Made by a program: the position numbers and the translations under genes
Notes under the pieces: model-generated
Database searches by the model: none
What the model was told of the DNA's origin: nothing
Seen by the model: only the letters and a program-made list of their open reading frames with translations
Source of the DNA: Alphaproteobacteria bacterium
GTDB lineage: Bacteria > Pseudomonadota > Alphaproteobacteria > Sphingomonadales > Sphingomonadaceae
DNA length: 6,467 bases
NCBI GenBank assembly: GCA_028869975.1
Contig: JAGWQR010000153.1
Span: 1-6,467 of the forward strand
Direction of reading: 5' to 3'
In this document: one piece after another, positions 1 through 6,467 of the stretch
How positions within the stretch are numbered: position 1 is the stretch's first letter
Layout of the letters: each line of letters opens with the position of its first letter

Positions 1-630
1 GAGGCCGAATGCGGGCCGATGGTGCTCGATGCCCTCATCAAGATGAAATCGGAGCAAGACCCGACCTTGACCTTCCGCCGCTCGTGCCGCGAGGGGATTT
101 GTGGCTCGTGCGCGATGAATATTAATGGCAAGAACGGCCTCGCCTGCACCACCGCGATCGAGGATTGCAAGGGCGATGTCCAGCTCACCCCGCTCCCGCA
201 TATGGAAGTGGTCAAGGATCTGGTGCCCGATCTGACTCATTTTTATGCGCAATATGCCTCGATCAAGCCCTGGCTGGAAACGCAAACCCCTGCGCCCGCC
301 GGCAAGGAGCGGCTGCAAAGCCCTGAGGAGCGCGAGAAGCTCGACGGATTGTATGAGTGCATACTCTGCGCCTGCTGTTCGACCTCGTGCCCATCTTACT
401 GGTGGAACGGGGACAAATTCCTCGGCCCCGCGATTTTGCTGCAAGCCTATCGCTGGCTTGCCGACAGCCGCGATGAGAACACGGGCGAACGGCTCGATGA
501 ACTGGAGGACCCGTTCCGCCTCTATCGCTGCCACACGATCATGAACTGCGCAAATACCTGCCCCAAGGGGCTTTCGCCGGCCAAAGCGATTGCGGAGATC
601 AAGAAAATGGCGGTCGAGCGCCAGCTTTAG
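1..630 (+). CDS. sdhB: Succinate dehydrogenase iron-sulfur subunit (partial, 5' end missing)
   Basis: SdhB carries electrons from the flavoprotein SdhA through three Fe-S clusters to the quinone site of respiratory complex II, at the inner face of the cytoplasmic membrane. The frame is open from base 1, so the gene enters from the left; 209 residues are visible and roughly 50 N-terminal ones are probably missing compared with typical SdhB. In visible-residue numbering, the [2Fe-2S] ligands are C29, C34, C37 and C49 (motif CREGICGSC plus LAC). The ferredoxin-like C-terminal domain has CILCACCSTSCP, giving C120, C123, C126 and C187 for [4Fe-4S] and C130, C177 and C183 for [3Fe-4S]. The spacing matches E. 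coli SdhB, so all cluster ligands are present. The ATG at 19 is an internal methionine, not the start. sdhA is expected just upstream, outside the window. The next gene starts 9 bases after the stop, which suggests cotranscription. Confidence 0.97.
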   Translation, partial: EAECGPMVLDALIKMKSEQDPTLTFRRSCREGICGSCAMNINGKNGLACTTAIEDCKGDVQLTPLPHMEVVKDLVPDLTHFYAQYASIKPWLETQTPAPAGKERLQSPEEREKLDGLYECILCACCSTSCPSYWWNGDKFLGPAILLQAYRWLADSRDENTGERLDELEDPFRLYRCHTIMNCANTCPKGLSPAKAIAEIKKMAVERQL

Positions 631-639
631 GTTGCTTTC

Positions 640-1110
640 ATGAGTGACCAGACTCCCCGTGACGAGACACCGCGCTTTTTCAACTATGCGCCCGATCCCG
701 ACAATCCCGGCTGGTATCATTGGGATATGGTTGATGAGCGCCGGTTCAACACGCAGGGTATCGGCAGGATGCTGCTGCGCAAGGATGATGACGCTTACGC
801 GCGGCTGCGCATGTTCCCCGGCATCCGCCACGCCAATCTGATGGACAAGATGCATGGCGGCGCGATGCTGGCGTTCATCGACATAGCGCTGTTCGCCTGC
901 GCGCGGGCTTTGGGGTCGAAGGGCGCGGTCGCGAGTGTGACGCTTGATCTTTCAACCCAGTTTCTGGCGATGGGCGAGCTCGATCAGCCGATGGATGCGG
1001 TGGTTGAACTGCTGCGCGAGACGGGGCGGCTGATCTTCCTGCGCGGGATATTGGAGCAGGGGGAATCCAGGGTGGCGGCCTTTTCAGGGACATTGCGCAA
1101 GGCTGGCTAA
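640..1110 (+). CDS. PaaI-family hotdog-fold thioesterase
   Basis: A 156-residue protein of single hotdog-domain size, probably a cytoplasmic acyl-CoA thioesterase. The key motif is HGGAMLAFID: H72-G73-G74, then D81 nine residues after the His. This is the spacing of the HGG...D motif in PaaI-type enzymes, where the Asp at the start of the central helix is catalytic. The long hotdog helix (about 75-91) is followed by beta strands such as VTLDLSTQFLA (100-110), resembling the PaaI strand pattern. The first 60 residues are longer than in a minimal PaaI and rich in charged and aromatic residues. The ATG at 640 has only a weak ribosome site (TTAGG overlapping the sdhB stop), so translation is probably coupled to sdhB. 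The substrate cannot be told; phenylacetyl-CoA is not implied, since no paa genes are nearby. The family call is firm, the acyl specificity is open. Confidence 0.88.
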   Translation: MSDQTPRDETPRFFNYAPDPDNPGWYHWDMVDERRFNTQGIGRMLLRKDDDAYARLRMFPGIRHANLMDKMHGGAMLAFIDIALFACARALGSKGAVASVTLDLSTQFLAMGELDQPMDAVVELLRETGRLIFLRGILEQGESRVAAFSGTLRKAG

Positions 1111-2225
1111 TGATCGCGTTGCTTACCCGTTATGAAGTGCTGGTTGCAGGCGGCGAATTGCGGCCCGATCCCGAGCAAGCGAGCGCTGCTACGCGGCTGG
1201 CGCAGGTGCAGGCAGAACTGGAAGCGGTGCCGCCGCGCGGCTCGATCCTATGGCGGGTTCTGCAAAAAAAGCCTGAGCCTGTGCGCGGTATCTATCTCTG
1301 GGGCGGGGTGGGACGCGGCAAATCGATGCTGATGGACCTGTTTGCGGCAAACCTGCACATCAACCGCAAACGCCGCGTCCATTTTCACGAATTCATGCTG
1401 GAGGTGCATGAGCGGATTGCGCACTGGCGCACGGCGGACCCCGGCGATCCGATCCCCAAGGTCGCGCTCGATCTGGCGCAGACGGCGCGCTGCCTGTGCT
1501 TCGATGAGATGGTCGTCAATAATTCTGCCGACGCGATGATCATGTCGCGACTGTTCACCCGGCTGATCGATGCAGGGGTGACTCTGGTGATCACGTCGAA
1601 TCGGCCCCCGCGGGACCTGTATAAGGATGGCCTCAACCGCGAGCATTTCCTGTCCTTTATTGCATTGATCGAGGCGCGGCTCGACGTGATCGGGCTCAAC
1701 GGCCCGGTCGATTACCGGCTGGAGCGGCTGGGGGGGATGGAGACCTGGCATACGCCTCTGGGCGATGCCGCCACTGCTGCCTGTCGCGAGGCGTTTTTCC
1801 GCCTGACCGATTATCCACCCGAGGATGCCGCGCATGTGCCCTCGGAAGAGCTTGCGATTGCGGGTGGACGCACACTTCATGTGCCTAAAGCACTCAAAGG
1901 CGTGGCGGTCTTCTCATTTGCGCGACTGTGCCGCGCGGCGCGCGGCGCTCCCGATTATCTTGCCATCGCGCGGCGATTTCATAGCGTGATCATCGTTGGT
2001 ATTCCCTTGATGGGGCCGGAGAACCGCAACGAGGCGGCGCGCTTCGTGACGGTGATCGACACGCTCTATGAGCATAATGTCAAGCTGATCGCAGCGGCCG
2101 CTGCCTCCCCAGAGCTGCTCTATGCGGCAGGCGACGGTGCATTTGAATTTGAGCGCACCGTGTCGCGCCTGATCGAGATGCAATCGGGGGATTATATGGC
2201 GCGCGGGCATGGGATTGCGGCTTGA
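1110..2225 (+). CDS. zapE: Cell division protein ZapE (AFG1-like ATPase)
   Basis: A 371-residue P-loop ATPase of the AFG1/ZapE family. In E. coli ZapE acts at the Z-ring, where it destabilises FtsZ polymers in an ATP-dependent way; the mitochondrial relative AFG1/LACE1 works in respiratory-complex turnover. Visible motifs: Walker A GGVGRGKS at 65-72 (K71, S72), Walker B CLCFDE at 128-133 (D132, E133), a sensor-1-like strand LVITSNRPP at 159-167, the family block GLNREHFLSFI around 174-184 with a candidate arginine finger R177, and the C-terminal FERTVSRLIEMQ block near 347-358. Length fits the family. After Walker B it has VNNSADAMIM, where E. coli-type proteins have roughly VTDIADAMIL. The ATG at 1110 shares its A with the preceding TAA, a 1-base overlap typical of translational coupling; AAGG at 1099-1102 is a weak ribosome site. 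In many alphaproteobacteria zapE lies near TCA-cycle genes, which fits sdhB here. Confidence 0.95.
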   Translation: MIALLTRYEVLVAGGELRPDPEQASAATRLAQVQAELEAVPPRGSILWRVLQKKPEPVRGIYLWGGVGRGKSMLMDLFAANLHINRKRRVHFHEFMLEVHERIAHWRTADPGDPIPKVALDLAQTARCLCFDEMVVNNSADAMIMSRLFTRLIDAGVTLVITSNRPPRDLYKDGLNREHFLSFIALIEARLDVIGLNGPVDYRLERLGGMETWHTPLGDAATAACREAFFRLTDYPPEDAAHVPSEELAIAGGRTLHVPKALKGVAVFSFARLCRAARGAPDYLAIARRFHSVIIVGIPLMGPENRNEAARFVTVIDTLYEHNVKLIAAAAASPELLYAAGDGAFEFERTVSRLIEMQSGDYMARGHGIAA

Positions 2226-2268
2226 CGTGCGCGCCTCGTCGGAGCAGCTTCACGCCCAGTCATATATC

Positions 2269-2274
2269 AGGAGG
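2269..2274 (+). promoter_or_regulatory. Strong ribosome binding site for the M20 peptidase gene
   Basis: AGGAGG sits 6 bases before the ATG at 2281. It decides the start: an ATG at 2209 in the same frame lies inside zapE, has no such site, and would put 24 extra residues in front of a clear signal peptide. This is the best Shine-Dalgarno sequence in the window, so the gene evolved to be translated independently of zapE. I see no convincing promoter in the 55-base gap: TTGACG at 2222-2227 has no matching -10 at normal spacing. Confidence 0.85.
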
Positions 2275-2280
2275 AAACTC

Positions 2281-3729
2281 ATGCGATCATTCTTGTTAGC
2301 GACAGCGGCGGCAGCGCTGATTTCTGGCACTGTTCATGCCGACCCATGGCATGACAAGGCGCGCGCGATGCTCGAACATGCGGTCAATATCCCGACCGTG
2401 ATCGGGCGCGGCAAGGTGCCCGAGCTCGCCAATTATTTCGCTGATCAGTTCCGCCAGGCAGGATGGCCTGAGGGTGACATCCATGTCATGCCCTATGAAA
2501 CCAAGGGCGATGTCGGCACCCCGACCGACCACACCGCCGCGCTGATCGTGCGCTGGCGCGCGCAAGGGCACCCCAAGCAAAAACCGATCATGCTGATGGG
2601 GCATATGGACGTGGTGGAGGCGAAAAAGGAGGACTGGGCCACCTCCGATCCGTTCGTCTTTACCGAGAAGGACAATTATTATTATGGGCGCGGCACCATC
2701 GACATGAAGGATGGCGATGTCGCGATCATCACGTCGCTGCTCAGGCTCAAGGCCGCCGGGTTCAAGCCCAAGCGCGATATTATCGTGTTCTTTACCGGCG
2801 ATGAGGAGACCAACGGTCTCGGCGCGCATTATGGGGCCACGACCTAGCATGACATGCTCGATGTCGAATATGGCCTCAACGTCGATTCGGGCGGCGGAGC
2901 AGTGCGCCAGGATGGCTCGATGATCGGGTTCGATTTCAACACATCGGAAAAGACCTTCACAGACTATTTTTTCTCGGTGCGCAACAAGGGCGGACATTCC
3001 TCCAAACCGCGCGCCGACAATGCAATTTACCAGCTCGCGACCGCGCTCAAGAATCTCGAGTCCTATCGCTTTCAGCCCGTGATGAATGAAACCACGCGCG
3101 CCTATTTTACAGAGCGGCAAAAGAGCGAGAAGGGACCGCTCGGCGATGCGATGCGCGCCTGGCTCAAAGATGAGAATGACGGCAAGGCGGCCGACGCCAT
3201 CGAGGCGAATGATCAGGAAGTCGGGCTGACCCGTACTCGCTGCATTCCAACAATGCTCGACGGTGGCGACGCGCTCAACGCGCTGCCACAACTCGCGCAG
3301 GCTAATATCAATTGCCGGATCATGCCGGGGGTTGACCCCAACAGCATCCGTGATCTGCTCGAAACCATCGCCAACCAGGGATTGGGCAAGGACCCGGTCG
3401 ATAACGGCCCGCTGGTCAAGGTGACGCGGCGCGATGATTACAAGGCCTCGCTCGCTTCGCCGTTGCGCGCAGATGTGCTCAAAGCGTATAGCGATGCGGT
3501 TCATGCCCGCTGGCCCGGCGCGCCTATCGTCCCCGAAATGAGCACCGGGGCTTCCGATGCGCGTGATTTTCGCGAGGTCGGCATTCAGGTTTATGGCGCA
3601 GACGGCGCATGGGTAGTGGCACCGATCGACTTTCGCGCGCATGGCCGAGATGAACGGCTCCCAGTTGGCGCGCTTGACGATAATGTCAACCATATGGAAC
3701 GGCTGGTGAAAGCACTTGCCGGAGGCTGA
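2281..3729 (+). pseudogene. Exported M20-family metallopeptidase, interrupted by an in-frame amber codon
   Basis: An M20/M25/M40-type dizinc hydrolase (ArgE/DapE/carboxypeptidase G2 relatives), 482 residues if codon 189 (TAG, 2845-2847) is read through. Residues 1-20 form a signal peptide ending in VHA before DPWHD, so the product should be exported, probably to the periplasm. Expected residues are all present but split by the stop. Before it: H108 and D110 (GHMD), bridging D141 (GRGTID), general base E175 and ligand E176 (GDEET). After it: D202 (NVDSGGG), H239 of the lid domain (GGHSS), N333 and R346, and H454 (AHGRDER). The 188-residue fragment before the stop cannot form the active site alone. 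No frameshift is seen and the frame resumes at once; an in-frame ATG at 2854 could restart translation but has no good ribosome site. TGG or CAG one base away is a plausible ancestral codon. The specific peptide substrate is unknown. Sequencing error remains possible. Confidence 0.85.
2845..2847 (+). other. In-frame amber stop inside the M20 peptidase gene
   Basis: TAG lies in the frame set by the ATG at 2281, between the GDEET catalytic block and the NVDSGGG metal-ligand block. Family similarity is continuous on both sides with no lost or gained residues that I can see, so a single base substitution explains it. There is no sign of a UGA selenocysteine codon, and pyrrolysine use at UAG is not expected in this type of bacterium. 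Confidence 0.9.
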
Positions 3730-5212
3730 AGCACAGGCGGCGCGCAATTTGATCGCTGCGCGTATCGCCCGGATCCTGATCGTCGGGCTGGCTGCCGCCC
3801 TGATCCTCTATGGCCTGCCTGCCATGCCGCTCACCGGCGATGAAAGCTGGTCGAAATGGATGTCGGGGATGGGCTGGGGCGCGCTGTTTGCAGCCGTGCG
3901 CGCCTATGAATTTCACCCGCCCTTCTATTACAGCTTGTTGAAGATGTGGCGGGGGGCGGCCGGATCAAGCGTGATGGCGCTGCGCTTCCCGTCGATTATA
4001 GCAGGGCTGGGCTTGATTCTGCTCGGCTGGCGGATGGCGCGGGTGATTGGGGCGTTCCCCTGGCTGGCGGCGCTGCTGCTCGCGCTCAACCGCACGCTCA
4101 TCGTGCATGACCGGCTGGCGCGGCCCTATGCGCTGATGGCGCTAGCCGTGACGGGCTGCCTCGCGCTGGTGTTGCGGATCGGGCAGGGCGGCGCGCGCTG
4201 GTTCCATTATCTCGCCTATGCGCTGGTACTGGAGTCGGTGCTGTGGCTGCATGCACTGGGGGTGCTTTATGCGGGCGCGTTGGCGCTGGCATTGTTTGTT
4301 GTGAGCCAGAAACGCGATTGGCTGCGGCTGATCGGGCTGCACATTGCGGTCGGGCTGGTGTGGCTGCCGTGCCTCCAGCTCCTGCTCTTTCAGCAGACGC
4401 ACCGCAGCCATGGCTGGCTTGTGTTCCACTGGGCCGAGGTTGCGCCAAATCTGGGCGAGGCGTTTGCGGGGATCCGGCTTTGGCCGGGACTGATATTGGC
4501 GGTTGGGCTGGCCGCGTGGGGAAGTATGAGCCTTTGGCGAGGCGGCAAAGGGCGGATTGCAGCGGCGCTATTCATCGTGGCGCTGCTCCCCATCGCGGGC
4601 GAAGTGGCGCTGTCCGCCGCAATCACGCCCGTGTTCCTGATGCGCTATATTGTGCCCTCGATCCTGCCGCTCACGCTGCTGATGGCGGTGCCGGGCTTTC
4701 CGCTGAGCCTGAAGCGCGTGCAATGGGTGGCGTGGGGGCTGATGCTCGCCTGGCTGGGTTATGGCGTGTGGGTGGAACTCTCAACGCCGCCTGAGGAGCA
4801 ATGGAACAAGGTGGTTGTCTATCTCAACACCCATGTTGCGCGGGATGAGGAGCTTTGGGTTATCCCCAATGACAATGCGATGTATCTGCGTGACAATGCG
4901 GGGGCGGCGGGCCTGAAGTTCGCACTCGTGGCCCAGCCCGCAGCCTTCCCCGCGCCCGATTACAAGGGCGGGCGTGACTCCGGATCGCCCGCCGTGCCGG
5001 GGCTTGATGCCGCCTCGATCAACCGCATGATTGCAGAGGCGCGCGCACGCGGTCGGCGCACCTTATGGATTTCACATACCCATTTGCAGGACTTTGATGC
5101 GGCGAACAATCTTCACCGACAGTTGCTCATCCGTGGTCATCTCCTTGCGCCACCCTTGCTGATTTCCCCTGTCGTACTGGAACATTGGGCGCTGGATAGG
5201 CGGGCGCGCTAG
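3716..5212 (+). CDS. GT39/ArnT-like membrane glycosyltransferase (PMT family), start uncertain
   Basis: A polytopic protein of about 498 residues resembling GT-C-fold, GT39-type glycosyltransferases, which transfer sugars from polyprenyl-phosphate donors on the outer side of the cytoplasmic membrane. The first hydrophobic segment (about 17-37) leads into a periplasmic loop with GDES (41-44), the acidic motif expected of this family, then EFHPPFYY (65-72), matching the family HPPhYY block. HDRLARPYAL (131-140) and RYIVPSILPL (310-319) are also family-like. About nine to eleven hydrophobic segments follow up to residue 355, then a soluble C-terminal part (about 360-498). The start is doubtful. 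The frame opens with TTG at 3716, overlapping the end of the peptidase gene by 14 bases; another TTG lies at 3749. GGAGG at 3721-3725 is badly spaced for either, and no ATG precedes the first membrane segment. Acceptor and donor sugars cannot be inferred from the neighbours. Confidence 0.82.
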   Translation: MPEAEAQAARNLIAARIARILIVGLAAALILYGLPAMPLTGDESWSKWMSGMGWGALFAAVRAYEFHPPFYYSLLKMWRGAAGSSVMALRFPSIIAGLGLILLGWRMARVIGAFPWLAALLLALNRTLIVHDRLARPYALMALAVTGCLALVLRIGQGGARWFHYLAYALVLESVLWLHALGVLYAGALALALFVVSQKRDWLRLIGLHIAVGLVWLPCLQLLLFQQTHRSHGWLVFHWAEVAPNLGEAFAGIRLWPGLILAVGLAAWGSMSLWRGGKGRIAAALFIVALLPIAGEVALSAAITPVFLMRYIVPSILPLTLLMAVPGFPLSLKRVQWVAWGLMLAWLGYGVWVELSTPPEEQWNKVVVYLNTHVARDEELWVIPNDNAMYLRDNAGAAGLKFALVAQPAAFPAPDYKGGRDSGSPAVPGLDAASINRMIAEARARGRRTLWISHTHLQDFDAANNLHRQLLIRGHLLAPPLLISPVVLEHWALDRRAR

Positions 5213-5221
5213 CCCAGCGCC
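5188..5221. terminator. Inverted repeat at the convergent gene junction, possible bidirectional terminator
   Basis: GGCGCTGG at 5188-5195 is a perfect 8-base inverted match to CCAGCGCC at 5214-5221, with an 18-base loop holding both stop codons. On the + strand it is followed by a modestly T-rich stretch (TGTTTATCTT, 5225-5234) and on the - strand by nothing T-rich. With no spacer between the two genes, any terminator must lie in coding sequence, so this is a reasonable candidate. The loop is long and the U-tract weak, so it is not a textbook intrinsic terminator, and GC-rich coding DNA can give such repeats by chance. Confidence 0.3.
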
Positions 5222-6393
5222 GCCTGTTTATCTTCGGCGATTCGGTCGAGTTCAGCGCGGGACAGTTTCACCGACGCTGATTTCAACTGCCCGCACGCCG
5301 CCATGATGTCGCGGCCGCGCGGGGTGCGGATGGGGGCCGAAATCCCCGCTTCGAACACGATATTGCTGAACGCCTTAACCCGTTCGGGCGGAGATGTCTC
5401 ATACGCTGCACCCGGCCAGGGGTTGAACGGAATCAGGTTGACCTTGGCCGGCAGCCGGTATGCCTTGAGCAGCCGCACCAGCTCGCGCGCATCATCATCG
5501 CTGTCATTCTTGCCCGCCAGCATGACATATTCAAAAGTGATGCGCCGCGCATTGTTCGCGCCGGGATAGGCGGCGCAGGCGGCGAGCAATTCCTCCAGCC
5601 CATATTTGCGGTTGAGGGGCACAATCTCGTCGCGGATTTCCTTGGTGACAGCATGGAGCGACACCGCCAGATTCACGCCGATCTCCTCACCCGCGCGAGC
5701 AATCATCGGCACCACGCCCGAGGTCGAAAGCGTGATCCGCCGCTTGGAGAGCGCCAGCCCGTCACCATCCATGACGATCTTGAGCGCATCACGCACATTA
5801 TCGAAATTGTAGAGCGGCTCGCCCATCCCCATCATCACGATATTGGTGAGCAGGCGGCCTTCAGTAGAGGAAGGCCATTCGCTTAAGCTGTCGCGCGCGA
5901 GCATCACCTGCCCGACGATCTCGGCGGGCGACAGGTTGCGCACCAGCCGCATCGTGCCGGTATAACAGAAACGGCAGTTGAGTGTGCAGCCGACTTGGGA
6001 TGAGACACACAAAGTGCCCCGATCCGCATCGGGGATGAACACCATCTCGAATTCCTCGCCATCCGCGCCTTTCAAGAGCCATTTGCGCGTGCCGTCGGTC
6101 GAGGTTTGCGCAGTGACGATGGCGGGTCTGGAAATGACAAAGCGTTCCGCCAGCCAGGGTTGTTGCACCTTGGCGATGTCGGTCATCGCGGCGAAGTCCG
6201 AGACCCCGCGATTGTAAATCCAGTGCCAGATTTGCTTGGCGCGCAGCCGGGCGGCCTTCAAATCCAGCCCCGCACTGGCAAGCGCCGCGCGAATCTCAGG
6301 CTTGGAGAGGCCGACCAGCTCCACGCGCCCATCAGCGCGTGGTACCTGCACGCGTGGGGTCACCACAGGCTCTATATGTCCGGGAATCTGCAT
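5209..6393 (-). CDS. rlmN: Dual-specificity RNA methyltransferase RlmN
   Basis: A radical SAM enzyme that makes 2-methyladenosine at A2503 of 23S rRNA in the peptidyl-transferase centre and, in E. coli, at A37 of some tRNAs; it acts in the cytoplasm. The 394-residue protein has the helical N-terminal domain (about 28-90, including the RAKQIWHWIY block), then the radical SAM barrel with the CxxxCxxC cluster ligands C136, C140 and C143, the MGMGEPLYN motif (188-196), and VSLHA (244-248) on a barrel strand. Both catalytic cysteines are present: C129 in TLCVSSQVGC, and C367 in AACGQL, corresponding to E. coli C118 and the methyl-carrying C355. It is RlmN rather than Cfr by overall family resemblance and the housekeeping setting. 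The ATG at 6391-6393 is preceded by GAGG with a 5-base gap, and the N-terminus fits sphingomonad-type RlmN proteins. The gene converges on the glycosyltransferase gene, their stops sharing CTAG. Confidence 0.97.
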   Translation of the reverse strand: MQIPGHIEPVVTPRVQVPRADGRVELVGLSKPEIRAALASAGLDLKAARLRAKQIWHWIYNRGVSDFAAMTDIAKVQQPWLAERFVISRPAIVTAQTSTDGTRKWLLKGADGEEFEMVFIPDADRGTLCVSSQVGCTLNCRFCYTGTMRLVRNLSPAEIVGQVMLARDSLSEWPSSTEGRLLTNIVMMGMGEPLYNFDNVRDALKIVMDGDGLALSKRRITLSTSGVVPMIARAGEEIGVNLAVSLHAVTKEIRDEIVPLNRKYGLEELLAACAAYPGANNARRITFEYVMLAGKNDSDDDARELVRLLKAYRLPAKVNLIPFNPWPGAAYETSPPERVKAFSNIVFEAGISAPIRTPRGRDIMAACGQLKSASVKLSRAELDRIAEDKQAALG

Positions 6394-6450
6394 CTCCGCC
6401 TCATAAGCGCAACATTGAGCGAATGCTACGCCCTGCCGTCAATTCGCCGG

Positions 6451-6456
6451 ATTATA
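6451..6456 (-). promoter_or_regulatory. Possible -10 box for rlmN
   Basis: Read on the minus strand this is a perfect TATAAT, which would place a transcription start about 50 bases before the rlmN ATG. The matching -35 region would fall at or beyond the window edge and cannot be judged. A second option, TTGACG (6442 down to 6437, minus strand) with CTCAAT 17 bases further on, is weaker. The rest of the 74-base leader (6394-6467) shows no RNA structure or other gene that I can recognise. Confidence 0.3.
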
Positions 6457-6467
6457 TGTGTTGAGGA

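Noticed and set aside
1248..1880. A 210-codon minus-strand open frame inside zapE
   Set aside because: The plus-strand protein has complete ATPase motifs over the same bases; the antisense product has no family features and looks like a codon-bias shadow.
2222..2268. TTGACG at 2222-2227 with TATATC at 2263-2268 as a promoter for the peptidase gene
   Set aside because: The spacing is 35 bases, far from the 16-18 expected, and no better -10 lies at the right distance.
2209..2280. Upstream ATG at 2209 as the start of the M20 peptidase
   Set aside because: It lies inside the end of zapE, lacks a ribosome site and would bury the signal peptide; the ATG at 2281 has AGGAGG at the right distance.
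2845..2847. TAG as a pyrrolysine codon or other programmed recoding
   Set aside because: Pyrrolysine is confined to certain archaea and a few bacteria with pyl genes, none of which are visible here; no stem-loop or recoding signal is obvious after the stop.
2296..3747. A 483-codon open frame on the minus strand covering almost the whole M20 peptidase gene
   Set aside because: It is the mirror frame of a GC-rich gene in which stop codons are rare. Its translation shows no recognisable domain or signal, and the plus strand holds clear M20 motifs, a signal peptide and a ribosome site.
4243..4794. A 183-codon plus-strand open frame within the glycosyltransferase gene
   Set aside because: It is an Ala/Gly/Arg-rich alternative frame of hydrophobic coding sequence, with no motif, and nested wholly inside a membrane protein gene.

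Overview
The window is a GC-rich chromosomal segment. The gene set and protein style suggest an alphaproteobacterium, most likely of the Sphingomonadales; that placement is inferred from remembered family resemblance, not from a search. It looks like ordinary housekeeping DNA. I see no tRNA, rRNA, CRISPR array, insertion sequence or phage gene, and no convincing undescribed system.

Layout, left to right. Positions 1-630 (+) hold the 3' part of sdhB, the iron-sulfur subunit of succinate dehydrogenase, running in from the left edge. It is followed after 9 bases by a PaaI-like hotdog thioesterase (640-1110, +), and then, with a 1-base stop/start overlap, by the AFG1-type ATPase gene zapE (1110-2225, +). 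These three look like the tail of one transcription unit led by the sdh genes. A 55-base gap containing a strong Shine-Dalgarno sequence leads to an exported M20-family metallopeptidase (2281-3729, +). This gene is interrupted by an in-frame amber codon at 2845-2847, although the reading frame and all expected metal ligands continue intact beyond it. A polytopic GT39/ArnT-like membrane glycosyltransferase (about 3716-5212, +) overlaps the end of the peptidase gene. On the opposite strand rlmN (5209-6393, -) converges on it, and the two genes share a palindromic CTAG that supplies both stop codons. The last 74 bases are the rlmN leader, with a possible -10 box.

How the genes relate: SdhB works in the TCA cycle and respiratory chain, ZapE in FtsZ-ring regulation, and RlmN in 23S rRNA and tRNA methylation. 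The thioesterase, peptidase and glycosyltransferase have no substrate that can be read from the sequence. The main item worth a second look is the single nonsense codon in an otherwise intact peptidase gene. It is either a very recent pseudogene, a base-call error, or a read-through or reinitiation site. The compact convergent junction and the unclear start of the glycosyltransferase are secondary points.
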